A stretch of 64,000 nt of DNA from Lineus longissimus (GCF_910592395.1 NC_088316.1:12526001-12590000), one strand, 5' to 3'; counted from the first letter of the stretch, positions 23,088 through 35,525 are shown. The notes: generated by a model from the letters alone, not told the origin. Numbers and translations: made by a program.

Positions 23088-23627
23088 ATTCTTCTTCAGT
23101 GCTTGCTCTGCGCTTGGAGGTGTTAGTCTCAAAGGATGTGGATGTGGGTGTTTCTGTGAGGCAGTGTTTCCCTACTATAAATCAGGTCTCGATTGGTTAA
23201 TGTTGTTTGGTTTAAGTGGTCACCTATTCTGTGAATAGGGGAACACTTCGGGGAACACTGAAGTAAAGCAAACAATGACGTGTGTAATTTTCATTGGAAC
23301 GACCACCAAAGTAAACTGACAGCCTAGGCCTTTGATAGTTTTATGCTATCCTAATATAGACATCAGCGACCAACTCAACCTCTATCTTCTCAGTACATCC
23401 CCTCTTTTATCATGTTTGTGAAAGGACGGCCATTTGACTGACTGAAAATGTTCAAGAGCTCAAACACCACAGCAAAGTTATACAGCCACCGAGCCAGACA
23501 GTGCCAAAGACAAGACGGCCAGAGCCACGATTGATGATCAAGGCCACTGCAGTTTTGCCAAAGGTTATCAATGGAAGGCTGGGATCAGAGACTTATCAGC
23601 GATCATTATACATATACGGATCGAAAA
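23088..23627. other. intron 2 segment, no exon seen
   Basis: It opens with the short dispersed word TTCTTCAGTGCTTGCTCTGC. GGGGAACACTTCGGGGAACAC near 23240 is a short direct repeat. Confidence 0.4.
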
Positions 23628-23854
23628 GTGTCAGAGTGGCACAGTGGAAACACCAGCGCCTCTCACCTCTGAGGTCCCGGGTTCGATTCCCGGTCGGTCC
23701 CAACACACTCATGTGATAGAGAGGGTGACTCTCATTGACAGCAAAGCTTTCCTCCGGGGTCTCCGGTTTCCTACTACTTACATCACAATCGCCCAATATT
23801 GTGTATAGAGCTGATAATGTCCTTGTTGACGCTCAGCTCTCAACTCAATATTTG
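23628..23854 (+). repeat. SINE family H1, best-preserved copy
   Basis: The head is GTGTCAGAGTGGCACAGTGG, with CACCTCTGAGGTCCCGGG and a clear B-box GGGTTCGATTCC at about 23679-23690. The body is TTTCCTCCGGGGTCTCCGG, followed by GTATAGAGCTGATAATGTCC and CGCTCAGCTCTCAACTCAA. The tRNA-like head defines a pol III retroposon. Confidence 0.85.
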
Positions 23855-23904
23855 TTTAATGTACACAACATTTGTCGACTTTTACGAACTTTTATTCATA
23901 TAAA

Positions 23905-24091
23905 TGGTATCAGTGCCTGTCATCTCTGAGGTCCCAGGTTTGATTCCAAGTCAGTCCTGAATGTGATAGAAAGGCTGACACTATTCAACAGCATCAGTTT
24001 CCTCCTGAGTCTTCGTCTTTCTCTACTTACATTATATGCCCAATATTGTTTATTGAGTTTGAGTTGACGCTCAACTCTCACCTCAATTGAT
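23905..24091 (+). repeat. SINE family H1, diverged second copy
   Basis: It lies ~50 bp after the previous copy and keeps CATCTCTGAGGTCCCAGG, GTTTGATTCCAAGTC, TTTCCTCCTGAGTCTTCG and GACGCTCAACTCTCACCTCA. It is much more mutated and so probably older; chance proximity or local duplication are both possible. Confidence 0.7.
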
Positions 24092-25449
24092 AGGCTCTGT
24101 AGTAAGATGCTGTTCTTAACCTCCCAAGTGATGATGAGACTGACTTATGTCGAGGTTATGACACAGTCTGTACCAGCAATTACCTTTTACCTCACTCTAC
24201 AAACCCAATGCCTTTTGGGGGATACCCACGTAATAGCCTACACAATATTCTGACAAGCTGCCACCCTAGTTTTACCAACTGATATAAGTCCGTCATAAGC
24301 ATGACCATGTGACATACTAACGATCCAGGCTAATTAGGATCGACATGGCATGATGATGTGATTTCAGCTGATCGTTGAACTTGTAATTATGAGCTAATTA
24401 ACCCTTTCATCTAATCACATATGGTGGTGGTCACTGGTATCAATGAGATATCATTATTCAAGCTAGTTTGTGAATCATCTCATTGAGGACGCCCCCAAAG
24501 TGTTCAACCTAACAAATCACAAGGGTTGAAGGCCCTTGTCCTCAAAGGTTGGTGTGCCATTCAATCACCAGAGGGCACAGTCTGGTGTAGGCCTAGGCTA
24601 TGTAGATTCAGTTTGGAAAATATGATGAGACCTAGCAACAATTGCAAGTTTTCAGAGTTGAACTCCTTTAAAGAACTGTAAGATTTGAAACGGAAGAAGT
24701 GTAAGATGACCTAGGATAGAATGTCAGGAGAACAAAGGAATATATATTATGTACTTTGATCTCAGAGCTATTGATGATCATACAATGCAGCCACCATAAT
24801 CCATCGGAATACAATAGGGCCTGACACTTTTTCCAGCGGGACATTTTCTACTTCTACACCTACCTTCTTTCTGTGGTTTAGAGAAGACATGTTGATAAAT
24901 CAGGAGGAGACACATCTAATCCTAGTTGCATTGTCTTTGTGTGGAACAGTGGACCTGCAGACAGGATGAAGCCCATACATGTGTTGACAGCATGTAGGAC
25001 AGATTCATGAACTAAAGACCTATAAACGACATTTTCAGAAAGCTAGGTTACAATCTGTTAACTCAATTAGTTGATTCACATTGTTTCAATAATGAGATTT
25101 AGTACTTATTGAGTTCAAGAGCCAGTGTCAACTAGAACACTTGTAGCATCAGATCAAGTGTCACAACCAGGATGTTCATTATTGAAGACATAGTCACAAT
25201 CAACCTGAGGGATGGAGACAAGTATGTTGGGCAACTGGCGCATCCAAAATTTTCTCAGAATGGTCCTTAGAAGACTCTGAATCAAGGCGGCAGTCAAAAA
25301 ATTTCGAAGAAAATGTCTAGATTTTGTACCAATGTGCACGTGAATAAGAATACCTTGGTTAACTTGGTTACTTATCATATGTAACATAATACAAAGTCTG
25401 GATTTTCTTCTTCTGATTTTGTCAATCTCAAAGGCATACAGAGAGAAAC
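24092..25449. other. intron 2 segment, nothing seen
   Basis: This is AT-rich sequence without supported exons or repeats; a 77-codon minus-strand frame near 25.2 kb has no splice context. Confidence 0.4.
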
Positions 25450-25626
25450 TTCGCTTAACAGGTCACACATCCGTCAGTAGTATGCCACCCTCTCTATTGG
25501 GGACAGTGATTTTGGTCACAAATAGGTCATTTCTAAGCTACTTGATCATTGTAATCAGGACACCTCTCTATTTAGGACAGCATTTGTCCATTCAAAGAGT
25601 GTCCATAACAGAGAGGTTTTACTGTA
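25450..25626 (+). repeat. family A miniature element, diverged
   Basis: The family order is retained: CCCTCTCTATTGGGGACAG, TTTTGGTCACAAATAGG, AATCAGGACACCTCTCTATT, GGACAGCATTTGTC and a GAGAGGTTTTACTGTA end. The left terminus is poorly conserved. Confidence 0.65.
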
Positions 25627-25710
25627 TGGTACAACCAGGAACAGGGTTAGGGCTATCTTATTTAGTGTAAACCAAATGGCAACAAATTCATGTGAGCTCA
25701 GTGGTAAGTA

Positions 25711-25892
25711 TACAGTGGAACCTCCCTATGAGGACACCTCGTTATCATGGACACATTCTCTCCATCAATGAAACCTCATTTGGTCCCAAAGTGGTCATTT
25801 TCATTGAATTGACCTCTGTAATTGGGACACCTCTCAATCGAGGACAGCATTTCTGAGTCTCAAGGCTGTCCATAATAGAGAGGTTCTAACAT
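25711..25892 (+). repeat. family A miniature element
   Basis: TA-CAGTGGAACCTCCC at the left and GAGAGGTTCTAACATA at the right. It lies 85 bp from the previous copy in the same orientation. Confidence 0.8.
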
Positions 25893-27124
25893 ACTTTGTG
25901 CTGCAATGCTCAGGCAAGGGATTACAGTTTCTCGGCCAAGCAACATCTTTTGACACATCAGAATCTAATAGACTATTTCCTCTCGGATTTGATTTTGCCA
26001 ACCTGTTAACTAATTATTTTACAACAAAAGCTTCGCTTGGCCTAACTTGAACAATATATCGATGAAAACTGATCCTGTATGGAAAAAAAATTGAAAAAAG
26101 CATCACAGACAATTAAAATGTTAATTCTTGTGACATGACATGAAACTGTATGTCTGTTTTTAGGTTAATCGTCTACCCTCCAGACGTTTTGTCTCGCACA
26201 TATTTTTACATAACTGGTACCTCGAGAAAACAAACAGACGTATCTCCTGGGATTATTATTTCGATATTTCATCTGAAATTAGCTTTTATGTTGTTGTTTC
26301 ATCACATATTTATTGTATTGTTGAAGAGGATGCTTGAAAACATTTGTGTGCTGCGTATAAATGTTTGCAGAGAGATATTTCAAGACTTAAATGCCAAAAT
26401 CAATTGCAATTGAGCAAAAAGTGAATACATGTAAGCCAAGATAAGAGGAGGCTTTTTTGGCCTCGATGTTTGCCACAAATGCCAATGCCATCTATGTGAA
26501 ATGTGCGCAACTTCAATTGAAACCAGGGCAGGTCACAGGAGTGAATGAAGTCTTCTCTCGATCAAGCAAAAGGAGGTCGGAAATCATGTGTCATCCCATA
26601 GTTTCTCGGCGGTCCCATGGCCGACACAGTCTGGTTAAACCACCTACCACTCTGCATTAGCACTTGATACTTGGGTGGTCAGTCTCCAAGATCAAGGCAC
26701 TGAAGCAAAAATCCATCCATGTCCCAGGAATTTGCAAAGATAAAAAATGGCTAGGTATGAGGTTGATGATCAACTGCCCGCCCCCCCCCCCCCCCCCCCA
26801 GCGAGAAAATGAGGAAGCCATCTCCTACCCATCCTTCCTGAGTAGGCCTATCTCAATTTCCAGTACAGTAACCCTCATTCCTTTTGATTGATTACTTGCA
26901 TGCCCAACCCCGTTGTCAGTGCAAGTGCAAGTGATCCATGAACGAAAAAATAACATTCAGCAGGTGGCAGTGAATACTTAGCATTTATCCTAACAAAACA
27001 TGCTGATGAACTGCGTGAGACTTTCCATCAACATCAACCATGCCCTCCTCCTGAAGTTTGTTACTAACTAAAGATATTCTGGCACTTTCCACATCTAGAA
27101 CGTCAGGTTCAAGGTTTGTCTGTA
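25893..27124. other. intron 2 segment, no exon seen
   Basis: It contains a 23-base C-rich run at 26777-26799. A few short frames lack support. Confidence 0.4.
26777..26799. repeat. poly-C tract
   Basis: A run of C interrupted by one G near its start; the true length is likely variable or poorly assembled. Confidence 0.9.
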
Positions 27125-27300
27125 GCATTTAGGCAGGAGCTGGGGGGTTAAATTGGCCATCTTCGGGTGACTGATATGCACAGTAATGGGCATATGGCTC
27201 ATGTTTGATTCAGCACTAGATTTATTCCTGGTACAAGCATGAATAGTGTGGACATACTGCGAGATGGAAAAGACCCCTATTGGCGACTAAGTTATCAGAG
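27125..27300 (+). repeat. family D element
   Basis: It contains AGGCAGGAGCTGGGGGG, TTGGCCATCTTCGGGTGACT, GTTTGATTCAGCACTAG, GGTACAAGCATGAATAG and GACCCCTATTGGCGACT, collinear with 49446-49675. It lies about 150 bp downstream of exon 2. Confidence 0.65.
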
Positions 27301-27449
27301 CAATTAGAGCTCTCCACAATCCATTATCAATGAAGAACAGACTTCCAACCTTGAAATTGGCATTCACTTCGTTTTGAAGGCGCTCTTCCATATCGAAAGA
27401 AATTTGCAGCGAGGGTTAAAGTTATATCATTTATGCATTGGATACCTAC

Positions 27450-27623
27450 CACTTTCTGAGGCGGCTTCTGGAGGGCTTTATCCTGCTGCCCGCATGATGA
27501 GGATGACAGCTCCAGGTTGATCCCGTCCCCGCCATGGTGGCTGCTGAAGAGGCGGGAGAACACCGGCTGCGTCGTGCCCTGCAGCTTCTCCGACAGGCTC
27601 AGCAGGGCGTACCCTATTTCCTC
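27450..27623 (-). CDS. exon 2 of serine-rich gene (58 codons)
   Basis: The acceptor TTTCTTTCTGTCCTATTTTGCAG ends at 27624 and the donor GTG|GTAGGT follows 27450; entry and exit are both phase 0. It encodes EEIGYALLSLSEKLQGTTQ, then PVFSRLFSSHHGGDG, a serine run, and QKPPQKV. The first half reads as an amphipathic helix that would continue the helix predicted from exon 1. Codons are GC-rich at third positions against an AT-rich intron. Since the length is a multiple of three, skipping it would keep the frame. The donor could alternatively be four bases on (GTATCC), but that would break phase with exon 3. No family was recognised. Confidence 0.8.
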
Positions 27624-28479
27624 CTGCAAAATAGGACAGAAAGAAACCAGAGTTAGAAATGACGCAGAAAGTTCCTCAGAAATTAGCTCAGCTGGTTTCA
27701 ACATTGTAACAGCATAAGCACAGGGCCAACAAAAAAGGGGTAACTCTTTCTCAGCTGAGTGAGATGAAACAAGTGAAAGACCTTCTTCTTCCTCAGCATT
27801 CGCTCTGCACCTGGATGAGTTTTTTCTTGCATGCCACTATGGTTTGGCCTCAACTGCATACCTGCCCAGTGACACTGTCTTCGGCCAAAATACGCGATTA
27901 GACAGAGACAATCGAGGAGACGTCGCATGAAGTATGAAAATTTCAGCAAAATGCTGTCGGGTAAGTTGAAACACTGATTGAAAGAGATCTGTGGGATGTG
28001 GATTTGTACATGCCGGGAACGCAAAAACATGAAAAAGGTACCAAAAGGTCTTTGACAATCGTCTGAGTGCTTAAATCGATATCTAATGACATTGGAAAGA
28101 ACCAAGAGCAATTTCGTTGTGTCATTGTGTAGGTTTGGTTCTCTTGTGATAATTTATATGGAGAATAGTGTTAATTTCAATCAAAGGATGTACCTTTCAC
28201 CTTTTATAGTGAGGGAGTCGAGAGGGCAACGTTTCTCAAAACTGCCTGGTTGTCACATCAAAAATCACATGGGTCAGAAAGAGTTAACAAAATATGCTCT
28301 TTTGACGATGACAACAAACGGTATCCTACCCGTCCATCAGCAGTAATCCCATTCTATCTCGGCAATTACAGCATCGAATCCATCCCTCATATACCATCCT
28401 CAACTACTGATCCCGCTGAGATTGCCTCGTCTGAAAGCATGGTTGGCGTGCAAAAAAGATTGCCGATATCTTTTGGGTT

Positions 28480-29230
28480 GGTGAAATTGGCGGTCACCCC
28501 AGGGGGGGATGCGGGAAGCGACATCTAAACATGGTAATGGAGATAGCTCCCAGTGTATATAGTGTTCACAATACTGGTTCAAGTCAACCCTTTCTGGCCC
28601 ACAGACTGTCATGAGTGCGGGAACCAATGTCTAAACATGGTAATGGATATGGCTCCCAGTGGCGTGGTCAACCCCCTTCTGGGCCACAGACCGTCATGGA
28701 AATCTTTTCAGTTGATCTGACTGGTGAAATAGGCATACATCCCAGGGGGATGTGGGAAGCTATATCTAACCATGGTAATGTGATAGTTCCCAGTGTAGTT
28801 AGTGCACAGAACAATACTGGCATAGTCAACCCTTTCTGGGCAGCAGACCGTCAAATACATGTATCTTTTCAGTCGACCTGACTTGTGAAATTGGCGGTCA
28901 CGCTAGGGGGATGTGGGAAGCTATGTCTAAACATGGCAATGAAGAAAGCTCCCAGAGTGCAGTTTAAGCGTACAGGACAATTCTGGGGTGGTTAACACTT
29001 TTTGGGCTGCAGAACATTTTGGATATCTCCTCCGTCGCTCTGATCGGTGAAATTGGCATACACCAGGGGGATGCAGGAAGCTATACCTAAACATGGTAAT
29101 GGAGAAACCTCCCAGTGCAGACAGTGTACATGACAATACTGGCATGGTCAACCCTCTTTGGGCCACAGACCATCATGGATATCTCCTCATTTGATAGGTG
29201 AAATCTGCGTACACCCAAGGTGGGGATGTG
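28480..29230. repeat. ~160-bp satellite-like tandem array, about 5 diverged units
   Basis: Units begin near GGTGAAATTGGC(G/A)(G/T)(T/A)CA at about 28486, 28725, 28885, 29045 and 29200. They contain CTAAACATGGTAATGGAGA, AGCTCCCAGTG and CAACCCTTTCTGGGC. The first interval is ~240 bp, so it holds an extra partial unit. Confidence 0.8.
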
Positions 29231-29258
29231 GGATGCAGTAAGCTATGTCGATGTCTTT

Positions 29259-29330
29259 GATGGCCATCTCCATTACAATGTTAAAACATCTCCATTACAA
29301 TGTTAAAACATTGTAATGGAGATGGCCATC
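29259..29330. repeat. 72-bp palindrome
   Basis: GATGGCCATCTCCATTACAA on the left is mirrored by TTGTAATGGAGATGGCCATC on the right. The central copy of CTCCATTACAATGTT makes this a threefold iteration of one arm. It sits just after the satellite array. Confidence 0.9.
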
Positions 29331-30333
29331 AGGAGTGAGCGCAATAATGCAAAGATTTCACTGCCGTTCACTGATTCCACTCCTGTGCACTAGTTTCCCT
29401 CTAATGTGCCGGGCCTCGAGAGGGAGGGTCGACAATTATTTTTTCCAAACTTTGAATACCAATAAGGTATCAAACTGGGAGCTAAAAGCGACAGCCATAA
29501 ACTCGAATGAAATGATTCAAAATTGCCATGCAAATTATCAAATTTCCTAAAATGTCCACCACCATTACCTCATTAGTTTACAATTTAACCTGTCACAAAT
29601 GGTTGATAAGCAATGAATAAGTCAGCACTGGGAGCACATTAGTCTGTCACCGACATGAAATAGCTGTGTACCTTTTCATGAATATTTCAGTAGCTTAGCC
29701 ACCAAGTTCTCCCAAGTGATACATGTGATATTAGCTTGTAAACATACATATGATTGATAACCATCGCTCTTTCGTAAGCTTTATTCAAGTTTTCCCCCCA
29801 TGTCCAATTATTTTTACCGATGCAATCCCTAAAGAAATCTTTTACATAATGACTCGAGAGCTTGGCTTCATCTAAAAGGGATAAGGTGAGTTTGGCTGTT
29901 GATTTCTGGCGCCATCTACGTCAGTATTGAGCGATTCGCAGTGCTGTAGGAGGAAACCAGAGCAACCGCAAGGAAACTAAGTCATAAAATATAGAGAATT
30001 GTCCTATCTACTGTAGAAGGAAGCTCAGTTTGACTGTTAATCTGACTCCTTGCATTGACATGAAGGGGGGTTAATTGAGGAGCTTAAGAGTCAGACTGGC
30101 CACCCGGCTACGATGCGCAATGCAATTCCATTTCTAACTATCCTGGGGTTAACAGAACTGTTAGAGTCAATAGCTTTTAACCTGTCACCATGCAGCACCA
30201 ATCCACTTGTGGACAACCCACTTCCCCTTCTGATCATGTTTCATAACAAAAGTTATCACCAACACAGAATCAATGGTTTGTGATGTTACGTGTCAACTGA
30301 AGTGGTCAGGTGATACTCTGGTTAATGATATGT
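29331..30333. other. intron 1 segment, nothing seen
   Basis: Spacer without supported exons. Confidence 0.4.
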
Positions 30334-30641
30334 TAAAGGGACAACTTGGGCGTGGGATTTAGCTGGCCAGGAGGATAATGTGCCTACTTGACACCATGCA
30401 CCGCCACTGGTAGTATTACACTGATGCCTTTCTCTGATAACGATTTTCACCAGTGTTGGAAGGCAGTTTGGGGGTCCGACTTGCAAATTTCAGGCAGGCC
30501 TCAGGTAACACCCCGTTCTAGTGCATTGTTTAGTGCAGTTCAAAGAGTTTTCATTAATCCTATTTGGAGAAGTTGCGGTCCTGCTGGAAGCCGTTTTTGT
30601 GCAAAAAACCAACATATCTCATGCCCAAGTTGTCCCTTTAA
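30334..30641 (+). repeat. family C TTAA-flanked miniature element
   Basis: TTAA at 30334-30337 and 30638-30641 flanks AGGGACAACTTGGGC and GCCCAAGTTGTCCCT, perfect inverted termini. The interior includes GGAGAAGTTGCGGTCCTGCT. It is the best-preserved of three copies and is opposite in orientation to that at 4990. Confidence 0.85.
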
Positions 30642-31161
30642 CCCTTTGATGCAGACACCACTTCTGGCCTGCGTCGCCCTGAGCCCAGCGGTAGATAGCA
30701 GTGCCAACCACTACTTACTTACTAAATTACTTATCGCCCTTCCCTCTCATGGGACATAAGGCCACAACCCAACCACTCCACTACTGACCAGCGGAATAAC
30801 AGCCAAAAATGAATAATAATGTAACCTTGCACAGTCGGAAACTTTCTGGTGGAATCGGTCCTTGGCGTATTCTTACCTTACACCGAGAGGGTAAACCTCC
30901 CCAGCCCTGCATTCTGTTGGTTGATGATCAGGAAGTAGAAAGAAATAAACTGAATCCAATTGTTATCCTCAAAATCTGAGAAAATCCTTTGAAATGATGC
31001 TACTATTTTCAAATTTTATGAAAGTTCCATAGTTCTAAACTGGGGACGCTGCAATTAACCCTTGCCTTCAGCTGCAAAACTTCAAGCCATCAATCGTTCA
31101 AGTCGAGAAAAAGATTGTCCATTTTTTTCCGAAACTCAAAACAAAATCACAGTGGACTAAC
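30642..31161. other. intron 1 segment, nothing seen
   Basis: No supported frames or repeats. Confidence 0.4.
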
Positions 31162-31272
31162 TTGTTGCACATTCACAGGGCATGCATCAAGTTGCTTATT
31201 ATCGAGATGTGCTTCAATCACCGTTTCCCTCGCCGCCGTGTCTAATCCATAATCTGGAATCGACGCAACCAT
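31162..31272 (-). CDS. possible alternative first coding exon (37 codons)
   Basis: An ATG at 31272 in a strong Kozak context (AAACCATGG) opens a 37-codon frame starting MVASIPDYGLDTAARETVIE and ending VNVQQ. It runs into a GTTAGT donor in phase 0, the phase needed to join exon 2 (EEIGYALL). The segment is CpG-richer than its surroundings and its codon use resembles that of the gene. If real, it would replace the 20-residue start at 48.7 kb with a different acidic N-terminus and imply an internal promoter between about 31.3 and 33.3 kb. The GTTAGT donor is weaker than the gene's others, and chance cannot be ruled out. Confidence 0.4.
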
Positions 31273-32507
31273 GGTTTCCTATCCAATCCCTTTTGTACAC
31301 ACACCCGGTTCACCAGTAATAAACTACTGGTGTCGCCCGCAGTCTGTTTATCACGCCAGTCGTAATCACATCCTCGTAAGACACTCTGTCAGTTTAATTA
31401 CATCTAATGCCGTATTTTGAATAAATTACCAATCAGCTGCAGTAGATGTGGGACAGGAGGAGCTTAATCCCTCATTTATCACTAAATCTCGACAAAGCCG
31501 CAATAAATTGAGGTATGGTGCAATGACTCTACCACAATTACAGTCAGCTCCAGCTGAACAGAAAGAACTGGAAGTTTAAATACTGGTATACATGTATCGA
31601 AATGATTGTACTTGTCAACATCTAAATGGACGAAAACGTAATCCAAGCAAAGCAAATGACGTCTGAATGTCTCATATATCACATAAAATCATTCGGTGCT
31701 ACATCTGAGCATAACTGAAAACAGTAGAAGGATGCACGACCAAACAATAAAGTTTAACTTCCCTTAAATTCCTGTATGCAACAGCAACAAAAATTGAAAT
31801 TCCTCAATAATAACATAACCACCGCGAGATTTCAGACATAATTGTCATAGCTGAGAACAGGAGCAAGATGCACTGTAATATCCGACAACAGATCACAGCC
31901 AGAAGTAGACAATTTTTAAAATCACAGCTTTTTCACAATTCTAACTATCACATATCTTTTCCTCCCACAACTCAATACTCCAGTTTATCCTCAAGAGATG
32001 CAGTACGCTGCATGAAATCTTCACAACTAGCACGTCCACTAGCCATCCTGTACATTTGGCTAAACATTCACACTAAAATATTCATAAATTCACATATCGA
32101 ATTAAGCCAACAACTAGTTCAGCTATCCAATGAACCATCCCGCGTCAGTTGGACCAATTCGTGCAGCTAGGTGCAGCTAGGTTATAAAACACATTCATCA
32201 TCGTCACGAAAGTCAGACAATCGAAAGTGTCAAAGCTGCTTGGAGATTCCAGTACGCGAGGTGTTATTAAAACGAAAATTACTCAAAACTTTTCATGTGG
32301 ATCTCTCCACAGACTCCTACAAATTCAGGCTGAATCATAACTTTCTGTTCCAAAAACTAACTCCTCACTCTCTCTGAATTCCAAGTTAGTTTCTTTGGAC
32401 TGATGAGGACAATTGCCAAGGGTGGGGAATTGACAAAACTTGCTGCGTGACAATTCCTATAATCAGGCACTTTCTGGTAGCTTTATTCATGTATGATTTT
32501 TTAAATT
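31273..32507. other. intron 1 segment or leader of the alternative transcript
   Basis: A small hairpin ACCAGTAATAAACTACTGGT lies just upstream of the candidate ATG (about 31312-31331). No other feature was found. Confidence 0.3.
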
Positions 32508-32800
32508 TTGCTTCTCTAACATTCTGAAAGTCCTCTGAAAAGTGATATGTTTGTATACACTACAACATGTACAACAGTATGTTGCTCTTCCGATGAAATT
32601 GAGAAAGCAAGATTGACAGAATACCAGACCCAAGTCTAACTTTGTCTGATATTATTTTTCCTTTTCTGACATTTTCAAAGTCCTTTGAAAAGAGTTATAT
32701 TTGTACACTTTGACAGTATTTTGCTATTCCAACGAAGTTAAGAAATCCAGACTGAAGGAATACCATACTTGTGTACCTTCTCACAAAATATCAGACAAGT
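32508..32800. repeat. diverged tandem duplication (~146-bp offset)
   Basis: ACATTCTGAAAGTCCTCTGA and ACATTTTCAAAGTCCTTTGA start two copies that both run to AGACAGAATACCA-like / TGAAGGAATACCA ends, about 146 bp apart. Confidence 0.65.
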
Positions 32801-35309
32801 TCAAGGCACACAGTGAATAGAGAAACGATGTGAAAAGCAGGATAAAACACGAAATATCATGCACCGCTGAAATCTGTCATAAAACCACGCGAAACACTCT
32901 CGTTATATATTCACATCACAGCCTAGCAATGATGAATTAATCCACAGCCATACAGGAGTAATTGTTCTTTAGTCGTACAGTACATGGAGCTAATATGCTG
33001 ACATCACCCAAGCCATGCTTACACAGTGTTTGACACAACATCAACAAACGTTAGCAATATTGCATAGATTTTTCACTCGACGTTGAAATATACATGTAAA
33101 ACCGGCTGCAGCGAATCCGTATATATATACACCATGCGGCAAATCGTGGATCCATATCTTTCGGATTTTCAATCTGAGTAGGCTCCTAAAGAGCTCTCCA
33201 CGAGAGAATAGAGTCACAAGGAACGACGAGACAGCTCCCCCTCAGATGACGATATTGGCTCCGAGAATGCTCGAGGTGGGGGTGGTGTATCCAGTCAGGA
33301 GGGATTGTGTAGTACTGTCTGAAACCATAGTTACGCTGAGGTATTAGTTAGCGTGTGGGTGTGGATGTTCTCTGATTTTGTAAATCAATACAGGTGTTTG
33401 AATTGTTTGTTGTTATTTTTATGTTGTTTCGACGAAAACTGATGCACCCTCTAACATTCCATAATGTCACAGAAAGCAATGTTTCTAGGCAGGTTCTAGC
33501 AAGATAAAATTCAAAATGGTTGTGTACAATTTTGGTAACCTTTAAATTGTTTGGTAATCAACCAATACCGACAGTGAGGTATCAATTTCTATTCTAAAAC
33601 ACTGCAAAAGCAGCAATGAAATGTGACTGATTTTTGACTGCTTCCACATTTTGCGTCAGCTCAAGCAGTACAATTAGCCAACCATGACTGCAGCCAGAAC
33701 CGCGCTGCAGTCCAAATGCCGGACTGCCGACATGTATGAATTGCCAAGAGCTGGCCAAAGACTTGCGACATGACCTAGTCTTTTTAATCTACAGCCCACC
33801 TTCAACCAGCACCTTTCAGATGTTCGTAAGAAAACAGAATCAGAGCAGAGACTCTCTTAGTTTTCTTCTCCTATACCACAGATTTGCCACAGGGAAACAT
33901 TGTGCATTCATGTACAACACTATGGATATAAGATGTCATATATTCAAAGTAATCGGCTCATTCCGTGAACCATCCCATAATCCAATCTCAATGACCATGA
34001 TGGATACTTTATAAAGATCCATGAAGACAAATGTGAACGATAGATCCTCTGGACTGGATCTAAGATAGTTGAGCTAGGCATCAGTTTTGACTAGGTGAGG
34101 TGTGGAGACTGGCGGGCCTAAATGCATCATATGTTTGGGTCATCAGGGTCCAATATTCACAGGTGAGCACAACTTTCGATACAGTTTTGCTGAACGGCAA
34201 TAGACTTAGTAGTAGATACTGAAAAATCAGTAAAACCAAGGACTAAAATTTGCAATATCAGTTTTGGCTGATAGACATTTATTGACAGAAATCTTCCTAC
34301 GAACATTCTCAGGAAGGAAAAAAACATATGCAGACTACCTGTAGTAACAGGGAGGGATAAGACCGAGTGCCCAGAGCAAAAGAAATGATTTCATGTGAAA
34401 ATGCTGTCCGGGGAACCGCTCTTACTTACAAGACATGCCTCTAAAATGGTTATTTTTTGTCCGATTAAAAAAATTCAAATTGCTACAGAGAGCTGTGACA
34501 TCGGTCTTTCCAGACCCGGTTGTTCAAAACTAACGTAGGCACTAACTAATTAAGGTGCCCAGTTGTTCGAAACAACGTTAGTGCTAATGTGGCGTTAACT
34601 TTAACGTGTCAAATTAAAGCTTTTTGGATAGGGGAAAATGGAAATGGCCTCTTCGAATCTGAAATGTCTCGTCACTGTAGAAATTCCTCTACATTATTGC
34701 TGAATCATCCACTCAAAATGAACTAATTTTTAGGTACACCCATACTCTTTGTGTCTGGTTACCATTGACTTCATCAATCCACCACGGCAAAACATTTCAA
34801 TGGGTTCATATCTGGGTCTGACGTTAACAATTAACGCGCTGTATAGATTGATTGCTGGCGCTCATTCAACTGGGGACCCGATATGACGATGGAGCACGCA
34901 ATGTGAAATTTTATGTACTCGAGTATTAATATTTCATATGTGTTCCACTGAGTTGAATTGTCATGTGGTTATTTTAGAGTGGGGGTTGGATAAGGTGAAA
35001 AATTTACATGATTGCGATTTCCAGAAAATATTAGCGATTTTGCTTTGTCGTGTCCTGTATACAGAAGCTGAAGCAAATGCAGAGAGTGATGTCAGGGTTG
35101 GAACCAGCAATACTAGGTTAGACCCAGGAGTTCAAGAAAGAGGGGGTGCCCAGCTGCACTTATCTCTCTATGTTTCGTGCGATTCACAGAACGTCAATTG
35201 TGATTTGGACTGTACCTTATCTGGGTCAGGATGATGTGAAGTGAAAGGTACTTCAGGTTGCACATTCACAGGGATATTACAGAACAAAACGTTTTCATTA
35301 TTAGCAATT
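32801..35309. other. intron 1 segment; no certain feature
   Basis: The minus strand near 33120 has a TATATATATA run and, at 33180-33330, a locally GC-richer stretch that could belong to a promoter for the exon at 31.3 kb; this is speculative. GGTTGTTCAAAACTAACG and GTTGTTCGAAACAACGTTAG near 34515-34575 look like part of an old element. No exons were found. Confidence 0.25.
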
Positions 35310-35525
35310 TAAATTGCTATGACCTGCAATCATGGTCGCATGCGACAAACATTGCTTGTTTGCAGGCATCACTGCAGATGCCTGCGACAAGAATCGCTGA
35401 TTGTACCAACCTGCAACTAATGTCAAACCCAGCAATTATCAGTGTTACCTGCAGATGAGAGATCTTTTTGTCGCACAAACCAGCAATTATAATTGCAGGT
35501 CGCAGTGATAAAAATCACTTGTTTG
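35310..35525. repeat. AATTGC/GCGACA-dense repeat
   Basis: It is related in word content to 2780-3010: CAGCAATTATAATTGCAGG, TGCCTGCGACAAGAATCGC, AAAATCACTTGTTTGC. Mirrored short words suggest a foldback origin. Confidence 0.4.

Larger units (their letters stand above)
16287..27449 (-). other. intron 2 (11.2 kb), repeat-rich
   Basis: The donor is GTAGGT at 27449-27444 and the acceptor TTCTCTTTGCAG ends at 16287, phase 0. It contains a foldback, five tandem arrays or duplications, two SINE copies, two family A elements and several TTAA- or TTTAA-ended elements. I found no further exon with strong sites. An alternative in-frame exon cannot be excluded. Confidence 0.6.
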
